DNA from: VRUE01 sp040901495
GTDB taxonomy: Bacteria; Actinomycetota; Thermoleophilia; Solirubrobacterales; 70-9
Assembly (NCBI GenBank): GCA_040901495.1
Contig: JBBDYO010000047.1
Span: 1 to 64,000 of the forward strand
Direction: 5' to 3'
DNA: 64,000 nt
Below are positions 16,689 through 24,967 of this stretch, in pieces. The translations under genes and the position numbers were made by a program. A model generated the notes under the pieces. The model was given only the letters and a program-made list of their open reading frames with translations, searched no databases and was not told where the DNA came from. The stretch's first letter is position 1. Each line of letters opens with the position of its first letter.

Positions 16689-17060
16689 TCAGGCGCTAAG
16701 CCGATTGCGATAGAAGCGGTAGTCGCCTCGCTCCGGGCGCAGGTTCGAGGCGAGGGCCAGGTGGTGGCGCGCACGCTCCGTCTCTCCGGTCTTCGCCAGC
16801 GCCCTGCCCAGGCAGAAGTGGGCGTAGTCGTTGACCTGATGGGAATCGACGACCGCCTCGAACTCCGTCGCTGCCGCGGCAAACCGGCCGAGGCGGAAAT
16901 AGGCGCGCCCCAGCGCCTCGCGAATCGACGACTTCTCGGGCGCCCGCCGCGCCGCGGCCTCCAGCGGCACCGTCGCCTGCTCGTAGTCCGACTCCGCGAG
17001 CAGCTCGATTCCACGCCGGTAGAGCGTGAAGGTCGAGTCGCGATCGGTCACGGAGCCCAT
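16689..17060 (-). CDS. tetratricopeptide repeat protein
   Basis: 123 residues from an ATG at 17060 (MGSVTDRDSTFTLYRRGIEL). Three TPR-like helical pairs can be read: LYRRGIELLAESDYEQATVPLE, then REALGRAYFRLGRFAAAATEFE, then YAHFCLGRALAKTGETERARHH. An alternative start 14 codons upstream adds a basic, unconvincing segment. TPRs mediate protein-protein contact; no partner is apparent. It is convergent with the serine peptidase gene, with 14 bases between them. Confidence 0.82.
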   Translation of the reverse strand: MGSVTDRDSTFTLYRRGIELLAESDYEQATVPLEAAARRAPEKSSIREALGRAYFRLGRFAAAATEFEAVVDSHQVNDYAHFCLGRALAKTGETERARHHLALASNLRPERGDYRFYRNRLSA

Positions 17061-17126
17061 CGCTAAAAGTTTAGGCAGGCGTCGTGGCCGGCCGGCGAGC
17101 ATTGCGAGCGCGGAGCTGCCCGCTCC

Positions 17127-18122
17127 TTACCTAGACCGCACGGCCCCGACCGTCTGCCGCAGCGTGTCGGTGGCGTCGTGGTGCGGCCTCCAGTGCAGCT
17201 TCTCGCGAGCCCTGGAGGTATCCATCAGCACCGGCCGGCGGAGGGTCTCGATCCAGGCGGCCTCATCGGGCAGGAACGGCAGGTACGCCACCGCCTCGGC
17301 GGCCACGCCGACAGCGAAGCGAGGAGCCGGCACCGCATGCCAGCCGAGCGCGTGGGCCAGGTCGGAGACGGTCAGCTGTCCGGGCCCGGCGAGGTTGTAG
17401 ACGCCCGGCTCGCCCTCGCCGACCACGGCCGCGCACAGCGCCGCGGCCACGTCGTCGTGGTGGATCAGCTGGAACGGCACGCCGGGATCGGGCAAGACCG
17501 GGCGCAGCTCGGGGACCTTGCCCAGCGCCCACCGCAGCGGGCCCGGGATCCTCTGGCCGATCGCCAGCAGTGGGATCAGATCGAGCAGCAAGGTCGCATC
17601 CGGCCCGGCGACGATGCAGGGACGGAAGACGTAGGCGTCCGTATCGGAGCCCTCCAGCGCCTCGGCGAGCACATCCTCGACCTCTGCCTTGTGGGCCGAA
17701 TAGGGGTGGCGAGCGGTTCCCCGCACCGGCGTGTCCTCGGTCAGCAGAGCCGGCGCGTCGGGGTGAAACCCGTAGGCGGCAACCGAGGACGTGTAGACGA
17801 GCCGCTTGGCCTTCGCCGCCGCCGTGGCCTCGAACACGTTGCGCGATCCGGTCAGGTTGATCTCGCGACTCTCGCCACGGCCGGCGACGATCACGAAGGC
17901 GAGGTGAACGACGACATCGGCCTCCTCGACGAGAGCATCGACCGCCTCCCGGTCGAGGATGTCCCCGCGGCGATATTCGAGCTTCTCCCAGTCGCGGCCG
18001 GCCAGCTTGAAGGGCCGCCGCGCCATGCCGATCACGCGCTCCACCTGTGGCTCCCGCTCGAGCGCCGCAAGGAACGGCTTGCCGATCTCTCCGGTCGGCC
18101 CGGTCACCGCAACGGTCAGCAT
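17127..18122 (-). CDS. NAD-dependent epimerase/dehydratase family protein (extended SDR)
   Basis: 331 residues with the extended short-chain dehydrogenase fold. The NAD(P)-binding motif is VAVTGPTGEIGKPFLAAL (a TGxxGxxG variant) at about 4-21. The acidic residue region GDILDRE lies at about 54, the catalytic Ser at SSVAAYGF (about 112), and the Tyr/Lys motif YSAHKAE at about 136. The substrate-binding C-terminal half has LIHHDDVAAAL and GVYNLAGPG. The closest activity class is sugar-nucleotide epimerase or reductase, but the substrate cannot be named. Confidence 0.88.
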   Translation of the reverse strand: MLTVAVTGPTGEIGKPFLAALEREPQVERVIGMARRPFKLAGRDWEKLEYRRGDILDREAVDALVEEADVVVHLAFVIVAGRGESREINLTGSRNVFEATAAAKAKRLVYTSSVAAYGFHPDAPALLTEDTPVRGTARHPYSAHKAEVEDVLAEALEGSDTDAYVFRPCIVAGPDATLLLDLIPLLAIGQRIPGPLRWALGKVPELRPVLPDPGVPFQLIHHDDVAAALCAAVVGEGEPGVYNLAGPGQLTVSDLAHALGWHAVPAPRFAVGVAAEAVAYLPFLPDEAAWIETLRRPVLMDTSRAREKLHWRPHHDATDTLRQTVGAVRSR

Positions 18123-18150
18123 CTAGTCGATTTTCTCAGCTGCGCGCGAC

Positions 18151-19068
18151 CTACTGGGTCGAGGCGAGCCAACGCCGCTCCTTCGAACGCATCACCGGTG
18201 TGGCAAGGAGGCTGCCCAGGCGGCGCTGCACCTTTCGCGCCCGTGAGTCATGCCCTGCCGGAAGCAGCTTGGCGAGCTGACGGTACTCGCGCGAGACGCT
18301 GCTCGTCCGGAAGGCGGTGGCGATCGTGGTGAGCAGGTCCGATGGCTCGGACACCGTGGTCCTCACCAGCTCCTTCCCTTCGGCCGTGATCCGCAGCTCC
18401 GCCGGGTAGCTGCGGGCGGGCGGAGGCTGTAGCGGCGTGGCGAGCGTGGCGCCTATCGAGGTGGCCAGCTCGGCGCGGATCTCCTCTGGGTCGCCCGAGC
18501 GAGCCCGCGCGCGCCCTTCGCCCTCCTTGGCCTGCACCAGGCGGGCGCTCCCCAGCTCCCCTTCATTGAGCTCGTCGAGCAGCCAGCGATCGCCGCTTGC
18601 GACCAGCACCGGGATCCCCTCGGCCGCGAGGCCCTGCGCGTAGACCTGGACCTCGCTCAGCGACTCGCCGTCGAGCAACACCTCCATGTCCCAGACGAAG
18701 GTGTGCGAGGAAAATCCGCGCGGGCTGGGCGTCTTGGCGTGGTGGCCGATCATCACGACTGCGTCGAGAGGGCCGCCGTGGGCCTTCGTCATCGAGGGGT
18801 TGGCCTCGACCAGCGCCAGGTCGGCGATCGGGCGCACTTCTATCCCGTCCGGCATGCGCTCGCGTTCGATGTTGGTCCCGACCATGTGCCAGTCCCCGAC
18901 CGAGATGCGCTCGGCCCCGCCGTCGCGCAGGGCAGCAACCACGGCAAGCACCTCATTGGTCATCAGCGCCCGGCCACGCGCGTAAGCGGCAGGGTGCGAG
19001 GGCAGGCAATCGCCGTAGTCGTCGATGCCCGCTATCCCCTCCATATCCGCGGCAATCAGGACGTTCAC
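18151..19068 (-). CDS. M55 family D-aminopeptidase-like protein (DppA family)
   Basis: 305 residues with the M55 signature NVLIAADMEGIAGI at the N-terminus, giving probable zinc ligands Asp8 and Glu10. Further conserved positions are GDWH near 58-61, MIGHHAK near 106-112 and the SSHTFVWDMEV acidic region near 120. The family includes Bacillus DppA, a zinc D-aminopeptidase that forms decamers, and proteins acting on D-amino-acid peptides from cell-wall turnover. No dpp transporter is adjacent. The remaining C-terminal extension is ordinary for the family. Confidence 0.85.
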   Translation of the reverse strand: MNVLIAADMEGIAGIDDYGDCLPSHPAAYARGRALMTNEVLAVVAALRDGGAERISVGDWHMVGTNIERERMPDGIEVRPIADLALVEANPSMTKAHGGPLDAVVMIGHHAKTPSPRGFSSHTFVWDMEVLLDGESLSEVQVYAQGLAAEGIPVLVASGDRWLLDELNEGELGSARLVQAKEGEGRARARSGDPEEIRAELATSIGATLATPLQPPPARSYPAELRITAEGKELVRTTVSEPSDLLTTIATAFRTSSVSREYRQLAKLLPAGHDSRARKVQRRLGSLLATPVMRSKERRWLASTQ

Positions 19069-19218
19069 ACCGTTACCCTAGACCACCCCGAAACCCTTGG
19101 CCTAAGGCGGCCGCGAAAGCAAAAATGCGCCAATAGCTGGGACTACTGCTACGGTGTTGGTGTCGGGTTTGGCGCAGTTCGCCACCCGAGAGGTTCCGTT
19201 CCCTTCGTGCGTTGCTTT

Positions 19219-19251
19219 GCGTTTAGGGGTCGCTGGATCTCCCTTAAACGC
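19219..19251 (+). promoter_or_regulatory. 5' leader hairpin ahead of the DEAD-box helicase
   Basis: GCGTTTAGGG (19219-19228) pairs with CCCTTAAACGC (19241-19251), leaving a short loop and one bulged A. The hairpin ends about six bases before the AGGAG ribosome site of the helicase at 19274. Helicase leaders are often regulatory in cold shock or autoregulation, but no known RNA class is recognised here. Confidence 0.4.
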
Positions 19252-19273
19252 TCAAAAAGGAGCTCACCACATC

Positions 19274-20521
19274 ATGTCGTTTGCCGATCTCGGCATCTCT
19301 AAGCCTGTTCTGGGCGCACTCGCTCAGCGCGGCATCACTCAACCTTTCCCTGTCCAACAGATGGTCATCAGCGACGCGCTGGAGGGACACGACCTTCTCG
19401 TCCAGTCGCCGACCGGCTCTGGCAAGACGCTCGCCTTCGGCCTGCCGCTGGTGGAGCTCGTCGAGCCGTCTGACCAGCGCCCCTCCGCCCTCGTGCTCGC
19501 GCCGACGCGCGAGCTGGCGAGCCAGATCGTCGACGAGCTGGAGTCGATTGCCGGCACCCGCCGGCTGCGGATCGCCGCGGTCTACGGCGGCGTCGGCTTC
19601 GGCCCGCAGAGCACAGCCGCCCGCCGCGCCGACATCGTGGTCGCGACGCCAGGGCGCCTCGAGGACCTTCTTCAGCGCGGGGTGATCTCGCTTGGGCACA
19701 TTCGCGTCCTCGTCCTCGACGAGGCCGACCGCATGCTGGACATGGGGTTCAAGCCCGCGGTGGACCGGATCGTCTCCAAGACCCCGGCCCAGCGCCAGAC
19801 ACTCTTCTTCTCCGCCACCCTGGAAGGCGCCATCGGCAAGCTCGCGGCCGCCTACACGCATAACGCGCGCCACCACACCCAGGCGGCGGCCGAGCGCAGC
19901 AAGGCCGACATCGAGCACCGCTTCGTCCACGTCGATTCCCAGGGCGCGAAGCTCGACCACCTGGCCGGGCAGCTGCGCGACGGCGAGCAGAGCCGCACGC
20001 TGGTCTTCGTCCGCACCAAGCGAGGCGCCGACCGGCTGGTCAAGCGTCTTCGCAGCCATGATCTGGAGGCGGTCGCGATGCACGGCGACAAAAGCCAGGG
20101 CCAGCGCGAACGGGCCCTCGCCCGTTTCGAGCGCGGCGACGTTCACACGCTTGTGGCGACCGATGTCGCCGCCCGTGGAATCGACGTCGCGGACATCACC
20201 CACGTGATCAACTTCGACGTTCCCGGGGATCGTGACTCCTACGTGCACCGGGTCGGCCGCACCGGACGGGCGGGCCGCCGCGGGGCGGGGACCAGCTTCG
20301 TGCTGGCCGACCAGGCCGCGGACATGCAGCGCATCGCCCGCGACCTCGGCCTCGGCCGTGAGTTCGACCAGGGCCGGAGCGGTCAACCCCGAGGCAATGG
20401 AAATGGCAATAGGAAGCCGGCCTCGTCTCACAATGGGAAGCCGTCGCCATCTCACAACGGGAAGCCCTCCTCGTCTCAGAGCGCGCGCCGTCGCCGGCGC
20501 AAGCGCAAGGTGACCGCATGA
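19274..20521 (+). CDS. DEAD-box ATP-dependent RNA helicase
   Basis: 415 residues with all canonical motifs in order: Q motif (FPVQQMVISDAL), I SPTGSGKTLAF, Ia PTRELASQ, II DEADRMLDMGF, III FSATLEG, IV LVFVRTKRGADRL, V VATDVAARGIDVADITH and VI HRVGRTGRAG. The tail is rich in Gly/Asn/Lys/Ser with repeated HNGKPS units and a final RRRRRKRK, probably an RNA-binding extension as in RhlE/CsdA-type enzymes. The ATG at 19274, with AGGAG 11 bases upstream, is preferred over an earlier start that lacks the family pattern. Its stop overlaps the next gene (ATGA). Confidence 0.93.
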   Translation: MSFADLGISKPVLGALAQRGITQPFPVQQMVISDALEGHDLLVQSPTGSGKTLAFGLPLVELVEPSDQRPSALVLAPTRELASQIVDELESIAGTRRLRIAAVYGGVGFGPQSTAARRADIVVATPGRLEDLLQRGVISLGHIRVLVLDEADRMLDMGFKPAVDRIVSKTPAQRQTLFFSATLEGAIGKLAAAYTHNARHHTQAAAERSKADIEHRFVHVDSQGAKLDHLAGQLRDGEQSRTLVFVRTKRGADRLVKRLRSHDLEAVAMHGDKSQGQRERALARFERGDVHTLVATDVAARGIDVADITHVINFDVPGDRDSYVHRVGRTGRAGRRGAGTSFVLADQAADMQRIARDLGLGREFDQGRSGQPRGNGNGNRKPASSHNGKPSPSHNGKPSSSQSARRRRRKRKVTA

Positions 20522-20910
20522 GCCAAAGCCCGAAGACATCGAAGAAATGGACGTGCGACCAGTGCGAAATGTCCGTCGGTCAAATCGACAGCAAGCCCGT
20601 CCCATTCCCCGATACCTGGGCAAGCTCGGCCGATGGCCAGTTTTGCCTGGTCTGCAGGCGTGAGCGCGCAGCGAAGGCAGCGCTGGAGTCGGCTCCCGAC
20701 TGCTCGCTGGCAGCTCGCGCACAGCTTCGCCGCGCCGCTCTGATCGAGTTCGAGGTCCGTCGCACACCCGACCATTCGGATGGGATGATCGCCAAGGCCT
20801 GTCACTCCTCGGTCTCGGCGGTCGCCAAGGCGCGCACCCGCCTGCGGCTACCCACTCCCCCGCCGACCACCGGCAGGCGCGCTAATCATCGCGAGCCCGC
20901 GCGCCGATAG
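20518..20910 (+). CDS. small zinc-ribbon-like protein co-translated with the RNA helicase
   Basis: 130 residues. An N-terminal treble-clef or ribbon-like pair WTCDQCEM and FCLVCRRER (CxxC...CxxC) is followed by a helical region with a possible helix-turn-helix (GMIAKACHSSVSAVAKARTR) and a basic Pro/Arg-rich end. The ATG overlaps the helicase stop by four bases, implying coupled synthesis and a possible shared RNA-related role. Family unknown to me. Confidence 0.7.
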   Translation: MSQSPKTSKKWTCDQCEMSVGQIDSKPVPFPDTWASSADGQFCLVCRRERAAKAALESAPDCSLAARAQLRRAALIEFEVRRTPDHSDGMIAKACHSSVSAVAKARTRLRLPTPPPTTGRRANHREPARR

Positions 20911-20931
20911 TAGGTCCGTGGGGACGTTCGC

Positions 20932-21801
20932 ATGGAGATAGGTATCGGCCTGGCCATCGCGGCGGGGCTGTTGACGAACGTTGCGTCGCTGCTCAAGCAT
21001 CGCGGCTGCCACAACGTCGATCCGATCTCGATACGGAAACCACTCCGCAGCGCACGGGGGCTGGCCGCTTCACGCTGGTTCGCGGCAGGCTGGGGACTGG
21101 CGGCGGTCGCTTGGCTGGTCCACGTCGCCGCCCTCTCGATGGCCCCGATCTCAATCGTTCAGGCCATCTTGGCCGGCAGTGCCGTGACCCTCGCGGTGAT
21201 GGCGCAGCGCCTGTTCGGCGATCCCGTCGAGCGACGCCAGTGGTTCGCGCTCTTCCTGGGCAGCGCCGGCATCGCCCTGCTCGTCGTCACGGTCCCGCAC
21301 TTCAGCGGAAGCCATTCTGAATTCTCGGTCGCGCCGATCCTCGGCTTCGAGGGCGGGCTTGCGTTGATCGCCGCGGCGCTCCTCTCCGGTCACCGCTCCG
21401 AGCGCCTCAACGAGCACGGTGGCATCTTGCTCGCGGCGATCGCGGGAATCCTCATCGCCCTCGCGGGTGTCGCCATCAAGGGGCTGACGGGAGCCGGAGG
21501 CGTATCGGTCGCGGTGCTCGCACCCTGGATCTCGCTGATCGTGCTTGCTGGAGCACTTGCCCAGTACGCCACCGTGGCGGCGCTTCAACGCGGCGGTGCG
21601 ATCGAGACGATCGGCTTGATGGGACTCGTCGCAAACGCGGCGCAGATCGCGGGAGGAGTCATCGTCTTCGGAGACCCACTCTCCACAGACCCCGTCGGCC
21701 TCGTCCTCCAGGTCATGGCCTTCGCGATGGTCTGCGCCTCGGCGCTGCTCATCCCGTCGCAACGAGCCGGCATAAAGCCGCTGGCCACCACCACGGCCTA
21801 A
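20932..21801 (+). CDS. DMT superfamily membrane transporter
   Basis: 289 residues with about nine or ten hydrophobic helices. The first begins at the N-terminus (IGIGLAIAAGLLTNVASLLKH) and the repeated motif around helices 3-4 (APISIVQAILAGSAVTLAVMA) resembles the EamA/NIPA-like drug/metabolite transporter branch. ALAQYATVAALQRGGAIETI near residue 205 is the second-repeat equivalent. The substrate is unknown; Mg-type NIPA transporters and multidrug exporters are both possible. It is 21 bases downstream of the zinc-ribbon gene and may be in the same transcript. Confidence 0.8.
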   Translation: MEIGIGLAIAAGLLTNVASLLKHRGCHNVDPISIRKPLRSARGLAASRWFAAGWGLAAVAWLVHVAALSMAPISIVQAILAGSAVTLAVMAQRLFGDPVERRQWFALFLGSAGIALLVVTVPHFSGSHSEFSVAPILGFEGGLALIAAALLSGHRSERLNEHGGILLAAIAGILIALAGVAIKGLTGAGGVSVAVLAPWISLIVLAGALAQYATVAALQRGGAIETIGLMGLVANAAQIAGGVIVFGDPLSTDPVGLVLQVMAFAMVCASALLIPSQRAGIKPLATTTA

Positions 21802-21836
21802 TCAAGCCGGCCCCACACTCGACTACCATCGAGCCC

Positions 21837-22238
21837 ATGCTCTTTGGTCAACAGCACGTCGATCGCTACCAGGCCACCGGCGGCGAGGAGGGCCACGAGT
21901 GGCAAGGGACCCAGACCCTGCTGCTCACCACCACCGGCCGTAAGTCGGGCGAGCCGCGCACCACGCCGCTGATCTACGCCCCGCACGACGATGCCTACAT
22001 GATCGTGGCATCCAAAGGCGGCACCGACGACCCGCCCGCGTGGTACCTGAACCTCTCCGAGAACCCCGAGGTGGAAGTGCAGGTCAAGGGAGACAAGTTC
22101 AAGGCCCGCGCCCGCACGGCAAGCGCGGAGGAGAAGCCGGAGATGTGGGAGACGATGGCCAAGGAGTGGCCCGCCTACAACGACTATCAGCGCAACACCG
22201 AGCGCGAGATCCCAGTCGTAGTCCTAGACCGCATCTAG
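21837..22238 (+). CDS. deazaflavin (F420)-dependent nitroreductase family protein, Ddn-like
   Basis: 133 residues with the Ddn/DUF385 split-barrel pattern: TLLLTTTGRKSGEPRTTPL, then YMIVASKGGTDDPPAWYLNL, then NPEVEVQVKGDKFKARART. Family members use reduced coenzyme F420 to reduce quinones or nitro compounds. This agrees with the F420 biosynthesis genes at 58-64 kb. The position of the GGTDDPPAWYLNL loop is typical of F420 binders rather than of heme or FMN binders. It appears monocistronic. Confidence 0.9.
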   Translation: MLFGQQHVDRYQATGGEEGHEWQGTQTLLLTTTGRKSGEPRTTPLIYAPHDDAYMIVASKGGTDDPPAWYLNLSENPEVEVQVKGDKFKARARTASAEEKPEMWETMAKEWPAYNDYQRNTEREIPVVVLDRI

Positions 22239-22246
22239 AAGCCGAA

Positions 22247-23752
22247 TTACCTGGCGAAGCCGGGGATCTGACCCTTAAGGCACATGGGCAGCGGCCCGCC
22301 GGGGTTGCAGACCTTGAACCTGGTGACCTCCGGCGGCCCTTTCAGGCCGGTCCAACCGATTGCGCGAACTCGAAAGACATGCGTTCCGAGCCCTACGCGG
22401 TAGCTCTTCGGCGAGCGGCATCGCTTGACCGGCCGCCCATCGAGCTTGCAGGCGAAACCGCGAACCTGGGCACCGTTCGTCGCGAAGAAGCGGAACCGGG
22501 CTTTGTACGTGTGGCCTTTGATCTCGACGCCGGGAAACGGTCGCAGCGCGATTGTCGTCCGCGGTCGCTTCGGCCGTTTCTTGCCTTTCCCTTTGCCTTT
22601 GTTGTCGACGGGCGCCGGCGGGTCCACGAACGGGTTCTTGCTGGTGAATATCTGGCCCTTGATCACCACTGTCGCGCAGAGCGAGGTCGATGGGCACGAG
22701 ACCCCAAACATGTGGTTGGCCGCGGTTTCTTCGACCTGCGGGTACGGAATGACGTTCTCGAAAGTCCAATCGCCTGGCCCGCCGGTTGGGTTGGTGGACG
22801 TCAGAACGTCGCCGTTGTTGTCGACCGCGACGCAGCGACTCAACGAGATGCATGAGACGCCGGTGATCTGCACCGAGCCGCCCCCGTCAACCGAGTCCCA
22901 GACAGAAGCGCTGCCCGTGGGGTTGGTGGAGCTGACCAGGTTCCCAATCAGGTTGCCGGTCACGCAAAGGGCCGGCGACGGACAGGAGACTCCCCCGAGG
23001 CCGCCCTGCCCGCCGGGCATTTGCACGGACTGCCAGGCGCCGCCGAGTGGATTGGTCGAGCTGACGATCTCGCCGTCATAAGTGGTGTTGTCGCCGTCAT
23101 CGCCGACGGCAACGCAGAACGTGGGGGAAACACAGGAGATCCCGCGCAGTTCGACCGAGTGATCGAGTGTGGCGATCGACCAGTCCGAGACCCCACCAGT
23201 CGGGTTGGTCGAGGTCACGATTTTGCCTTTGCCAGCCGACGCCGCGCAGAACGACGGGGTCGGGCAGGAGATCCCGAGCATGTGGGTGTTGGGACCTTTG
23301 CCGTCGAGATCGACCGTGCTCCAGGCAGCCTCGCCACCGGTCGGGTTGGTCGAGGCGTAGATCAGCCCATCGAAGGACACGGCTACACAGAGCTCAGACG
23401 AGGGGCAGGAGACACCCCGGATCTGACGCCCGTTGAAGCTGCTGTTAGGCGCCGTCAGGATCGCCCCTTCCCCCACATAGGCGGCTTTCCAATCCGCGAC
23501 CCCACCAGTCGGGTTGGTCGAGGTAGCAACCGTGTTGTTGCCCCCCACAGCAACGCACAGCGAGGCCGACGGGCACGACACCCCGAACATCCCCACCTTC
23601 CCCGCCTCGCCAGTCAGCTGCACCCCAGTCCAAGTCGCCCCAACCGCCGTCCCAGCACCAACCACAAGCAGAACAAAGGCAAGGAGCAGGCCAAGCAGCG
23701 AGCGCCTTAGAGCACTCCGTCCCTCACGGACCTCTTTCGCCTCCATCTCCAT
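22247..23752 (-). CDS. secreted beta-propeller-like repeat protein
   Basis: About 501 residues from an ATG at 23752 (an ATG two codons later is equally possible), with a signal peptide (LLGLLLAFVLLVVGAGTAVGA). At least seven repeats of about 45 residues follow the pattern GVSCPSxxLCVAV...G.I..STNPTGG...W. Each has a Cys pair in SCPS..LC that could form a disulfide within a blade. A Lys/Arg-rich hinge (KGKGKGKKRPKRPR) at about 380-395 leads to an Ig-like C-terminal domain (RPFPGVEIKGHTYKARFRF...). Probably extracellular; ligand unknown. It is convergent with the Ddn gene, with only eight bases between them. Confidence 0.82.
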   Translation of the reverse strand: MEMEAKEVREGRSALRRSLLGLLLAFVLLVVGAGTAVGATWTGVQLTGEAGKVGMFGVSCPSASLCVAVGGNNTVATSTNPTGGVADWKAAYVGEGAILTAPNSSFNGRQIRGVSCPSSELCVAVSFDGLIYASTNPTGGEAAWSTVDLDGKGPNTHMLGISCPTPSFCAASAGKGKIVTSTNPTGGVSDWSIATLDHSVELRGISCVSPTFCVAVGDDGDNTTYDGEIVSSTNPLGGAWQSVQMPGGQGGLGGVSCPSPALCVTGNLIGNLVSSTNPTGSASVWDSVDGGGSVQITGVSCISLSRCVAVDNNGDVLTSTNPTGGPGDWTFENVIPYPQVEETAANHMFGVSCPSTSLCATVVIKGQIFTSKNPFVDPPAPVDNKGKGKGKKRPKRPRTTIALRPFPGVEIKGHTYKARFRFFATNGAQVRGFACKLDGRPVKRCRSPKSYRVGLGTHVFRVRAIGWTGLKGPPEVTRFKVCNPGGPLPMCLKGQIPGFAR

Positions 23753-23864
23753 CGTCCCCCAAACCCAACCCGCCACAAGAAGTTTCCGACCAGCCCAAGC
23801 GGCCTGCATATGTAGGGCTCGACCCCGCGGACGCAATCGGGTTCCAATCTCGTCCCCGCTTTAG

Positions 23865-23937
23865 TACCGCTACCGGGATTCGAACCCGGGTTTCCGGACT
23901 GAGAATCCGGCGTCCTAGTCCCCTAGACGATAGCGGC
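23865..23937 (-). tRNA. tRNA-Glu (anticodon CTC)
   Basis: Read on the minus strand, the acceptor GCCGCTA pairs with TAGCGGT (one G-U). The D arm has TCGTCTAGGGG, the anticodon arm is CCGGA-TTCTCAG-TCCGG giving CTC, and the T arm is CCCGGGTTCGAATCCCGG. Discriminator A. CCA is not encoded. Length 73. Confidence 0.97.
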
Positions 23938-24008
23938 GAGGAGGCGGCATTCTAGCGAGAGTGATGGTTAGCGTCCTTTGCTGGGTCCGTCCTAGAGACG
24001 AGGTAGTC

Positions 24009-24026
24009 TACGAACATGTGTTCGTA
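24009..24026. promoter_or_regulatory. LexA-type SOS box
   Basis: TACGAACATGTGTTCGTA is a perfect 18-base palindrome and matches the Gram-positive/actinobacterial SOS operator CGAAC-N4-GTTCG. It lies between tRNA-Glu and tRNA-Leu, 51 bases upstream of tRNA-Leu and about 150 bases upstream of the LAGLIDADG-like gene. No SOS repair gene is adjacent, so the target is uncertain. Confidence 0.65.
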
Positions 24027-24076
24027 CAATTGCATGGCTCCCGCCCTCGCTCCAACCGCTAGATTGAAGGCCACAA

Positions 24077-24159
24077 GCGGGTGTGGCGGAATGGCAGACG
24101 CGCGAGCTTCAGGTGCTCGTGTCCTTCGGGACGTGGAGGTTCGACTCCTCTCACCCGCA
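24077..24159 (+). tRNA. tRNA-Leu (anticodon CAG)
   Basis: Acceptor GCGGGTG pairs with the 3' CACCCGC. The D arm is GGCGGAATGGCAGACGC, the anticodon loop CTTCAGG gives CAG, a class II variable arm follows (TGTCCTTCGGGACG), and the T arm GAGGTTCGACTCCTC is followed by discriminator A. Length 83; CCA is not encoded. Confidence 0.96.
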
Positions 24160-24175
24160 CTTTCGAAAGGCGCTG

Positions 24176-24961
24176 GTGCATAGTTGGGCCACGGTCACAG
24201 AAGCGCTGAGGCTGCGCGATGAAGAGGGGCTTGGCGCACGACAGGTCGCCCGTCGTCTTGAGTTGCCTTTGCCGACCGTGCGGGATTGGCACGCGGGAAA
24301 GCTGCCTCGTCACTCCCGCCCCACGAACGGAGCCTACCCGGCCATCTGTCCGGCCTGCGGGCAACAAGAGCATCGATTCGATGGGCTCGGGGCGGCTTAC
24401 GTCCATCTACTTGGGCTTTACCTAGGAGACGGCAGCATCTCCGCTCACGCTCGCGGCGTCCACCGTCTACGCGTCTTCCTGGATATGAAATATCCGAAGA
24501 TTGTTGAGGAATGCATCGAGACGATGCGGGCCACTGTCCCCGAAAATAGTGTGCATGCGCTGCTCACCCCCTCGAATTGCTATTCGGTCTCTGCTTACTC
24601 GCGATCCTGGCCTTGCTTATTTCCCCAGCACGGCCCAGGAATGAAGCACACGCGGCCAATCTTCCTTGCCGACTGGCAGCAGGCGCTTGCAAGGAAGTGG
24701 CCGGAGCAATTGCTCAAGGGATTGATTCAGTCGGACGGATGCCGGTCGTACAGCACTGGCGCTGGGGGCTGGCGACAGCCTCGTTACATCTTTTCCAACT
24801 GCTCCACCGACATCACCAGCATCTTCTGCTCGGCGTGCGATTGCCTAGGGCTGCGATGGACCGCGTCATTTCCGAAACGCGAGTCGGCCGCGGTGTCGAT
24901 CTACGTTTCCCGCAAGGATGATGTGGCAAGGCTCGACGAGTTCATCGGGCCGAAGCGCTGA
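24176..24961 (+). CDS. HTH plus LAGLIDADG-like protein directly downstream of tRNA-Leu
   Basis: 261 residues from a GTG at 24176 with GAAAGG six bases upstream; apparent earlier starts fall inside the tRNA. Residues about 10-40 contain a helix-turn-helix (LGARQVARRLELPLPTVRDW). A Cys pair (ICPACGQQEH) follows, then two LAGLIDADG-like motifs: VHLLGLYLGDGSI near 85 and QLLKGLIQSDGCRS near 190. Between them is SWPCLFPQHGPGMKH. The two acidic motif ends (GDG, SDG) are those of a homing-endonuclease fold. I recognise the type as a widespread actinobacterial family often near tRNAs, of unproven function. Confidence 0.78.
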   Translation: MHSWATVTEALRLRDEEGLGARQVARRLELPLPTVRDWHAGKLPRHSRPTNGAYPAICPACGQQEHRFDGLGAAYVHLLGLYLGDGSISAHARGVHRLRVFLDMKYPKIVEECIETMRATVPENSVHALLTPSNCYSVSAYSRSWPCLFPQHGPGMKHTRPIFLADWQQALARKWPEQLLKGLIQSDGCRSYSTGAGGWRQPRYIFSNCSTDITSIFCSACDCLGLRWTASFPKRESAAVSIYVSRKDDVARLDEFIGPKR

Positions 24962-24967
24962 GGTCGA

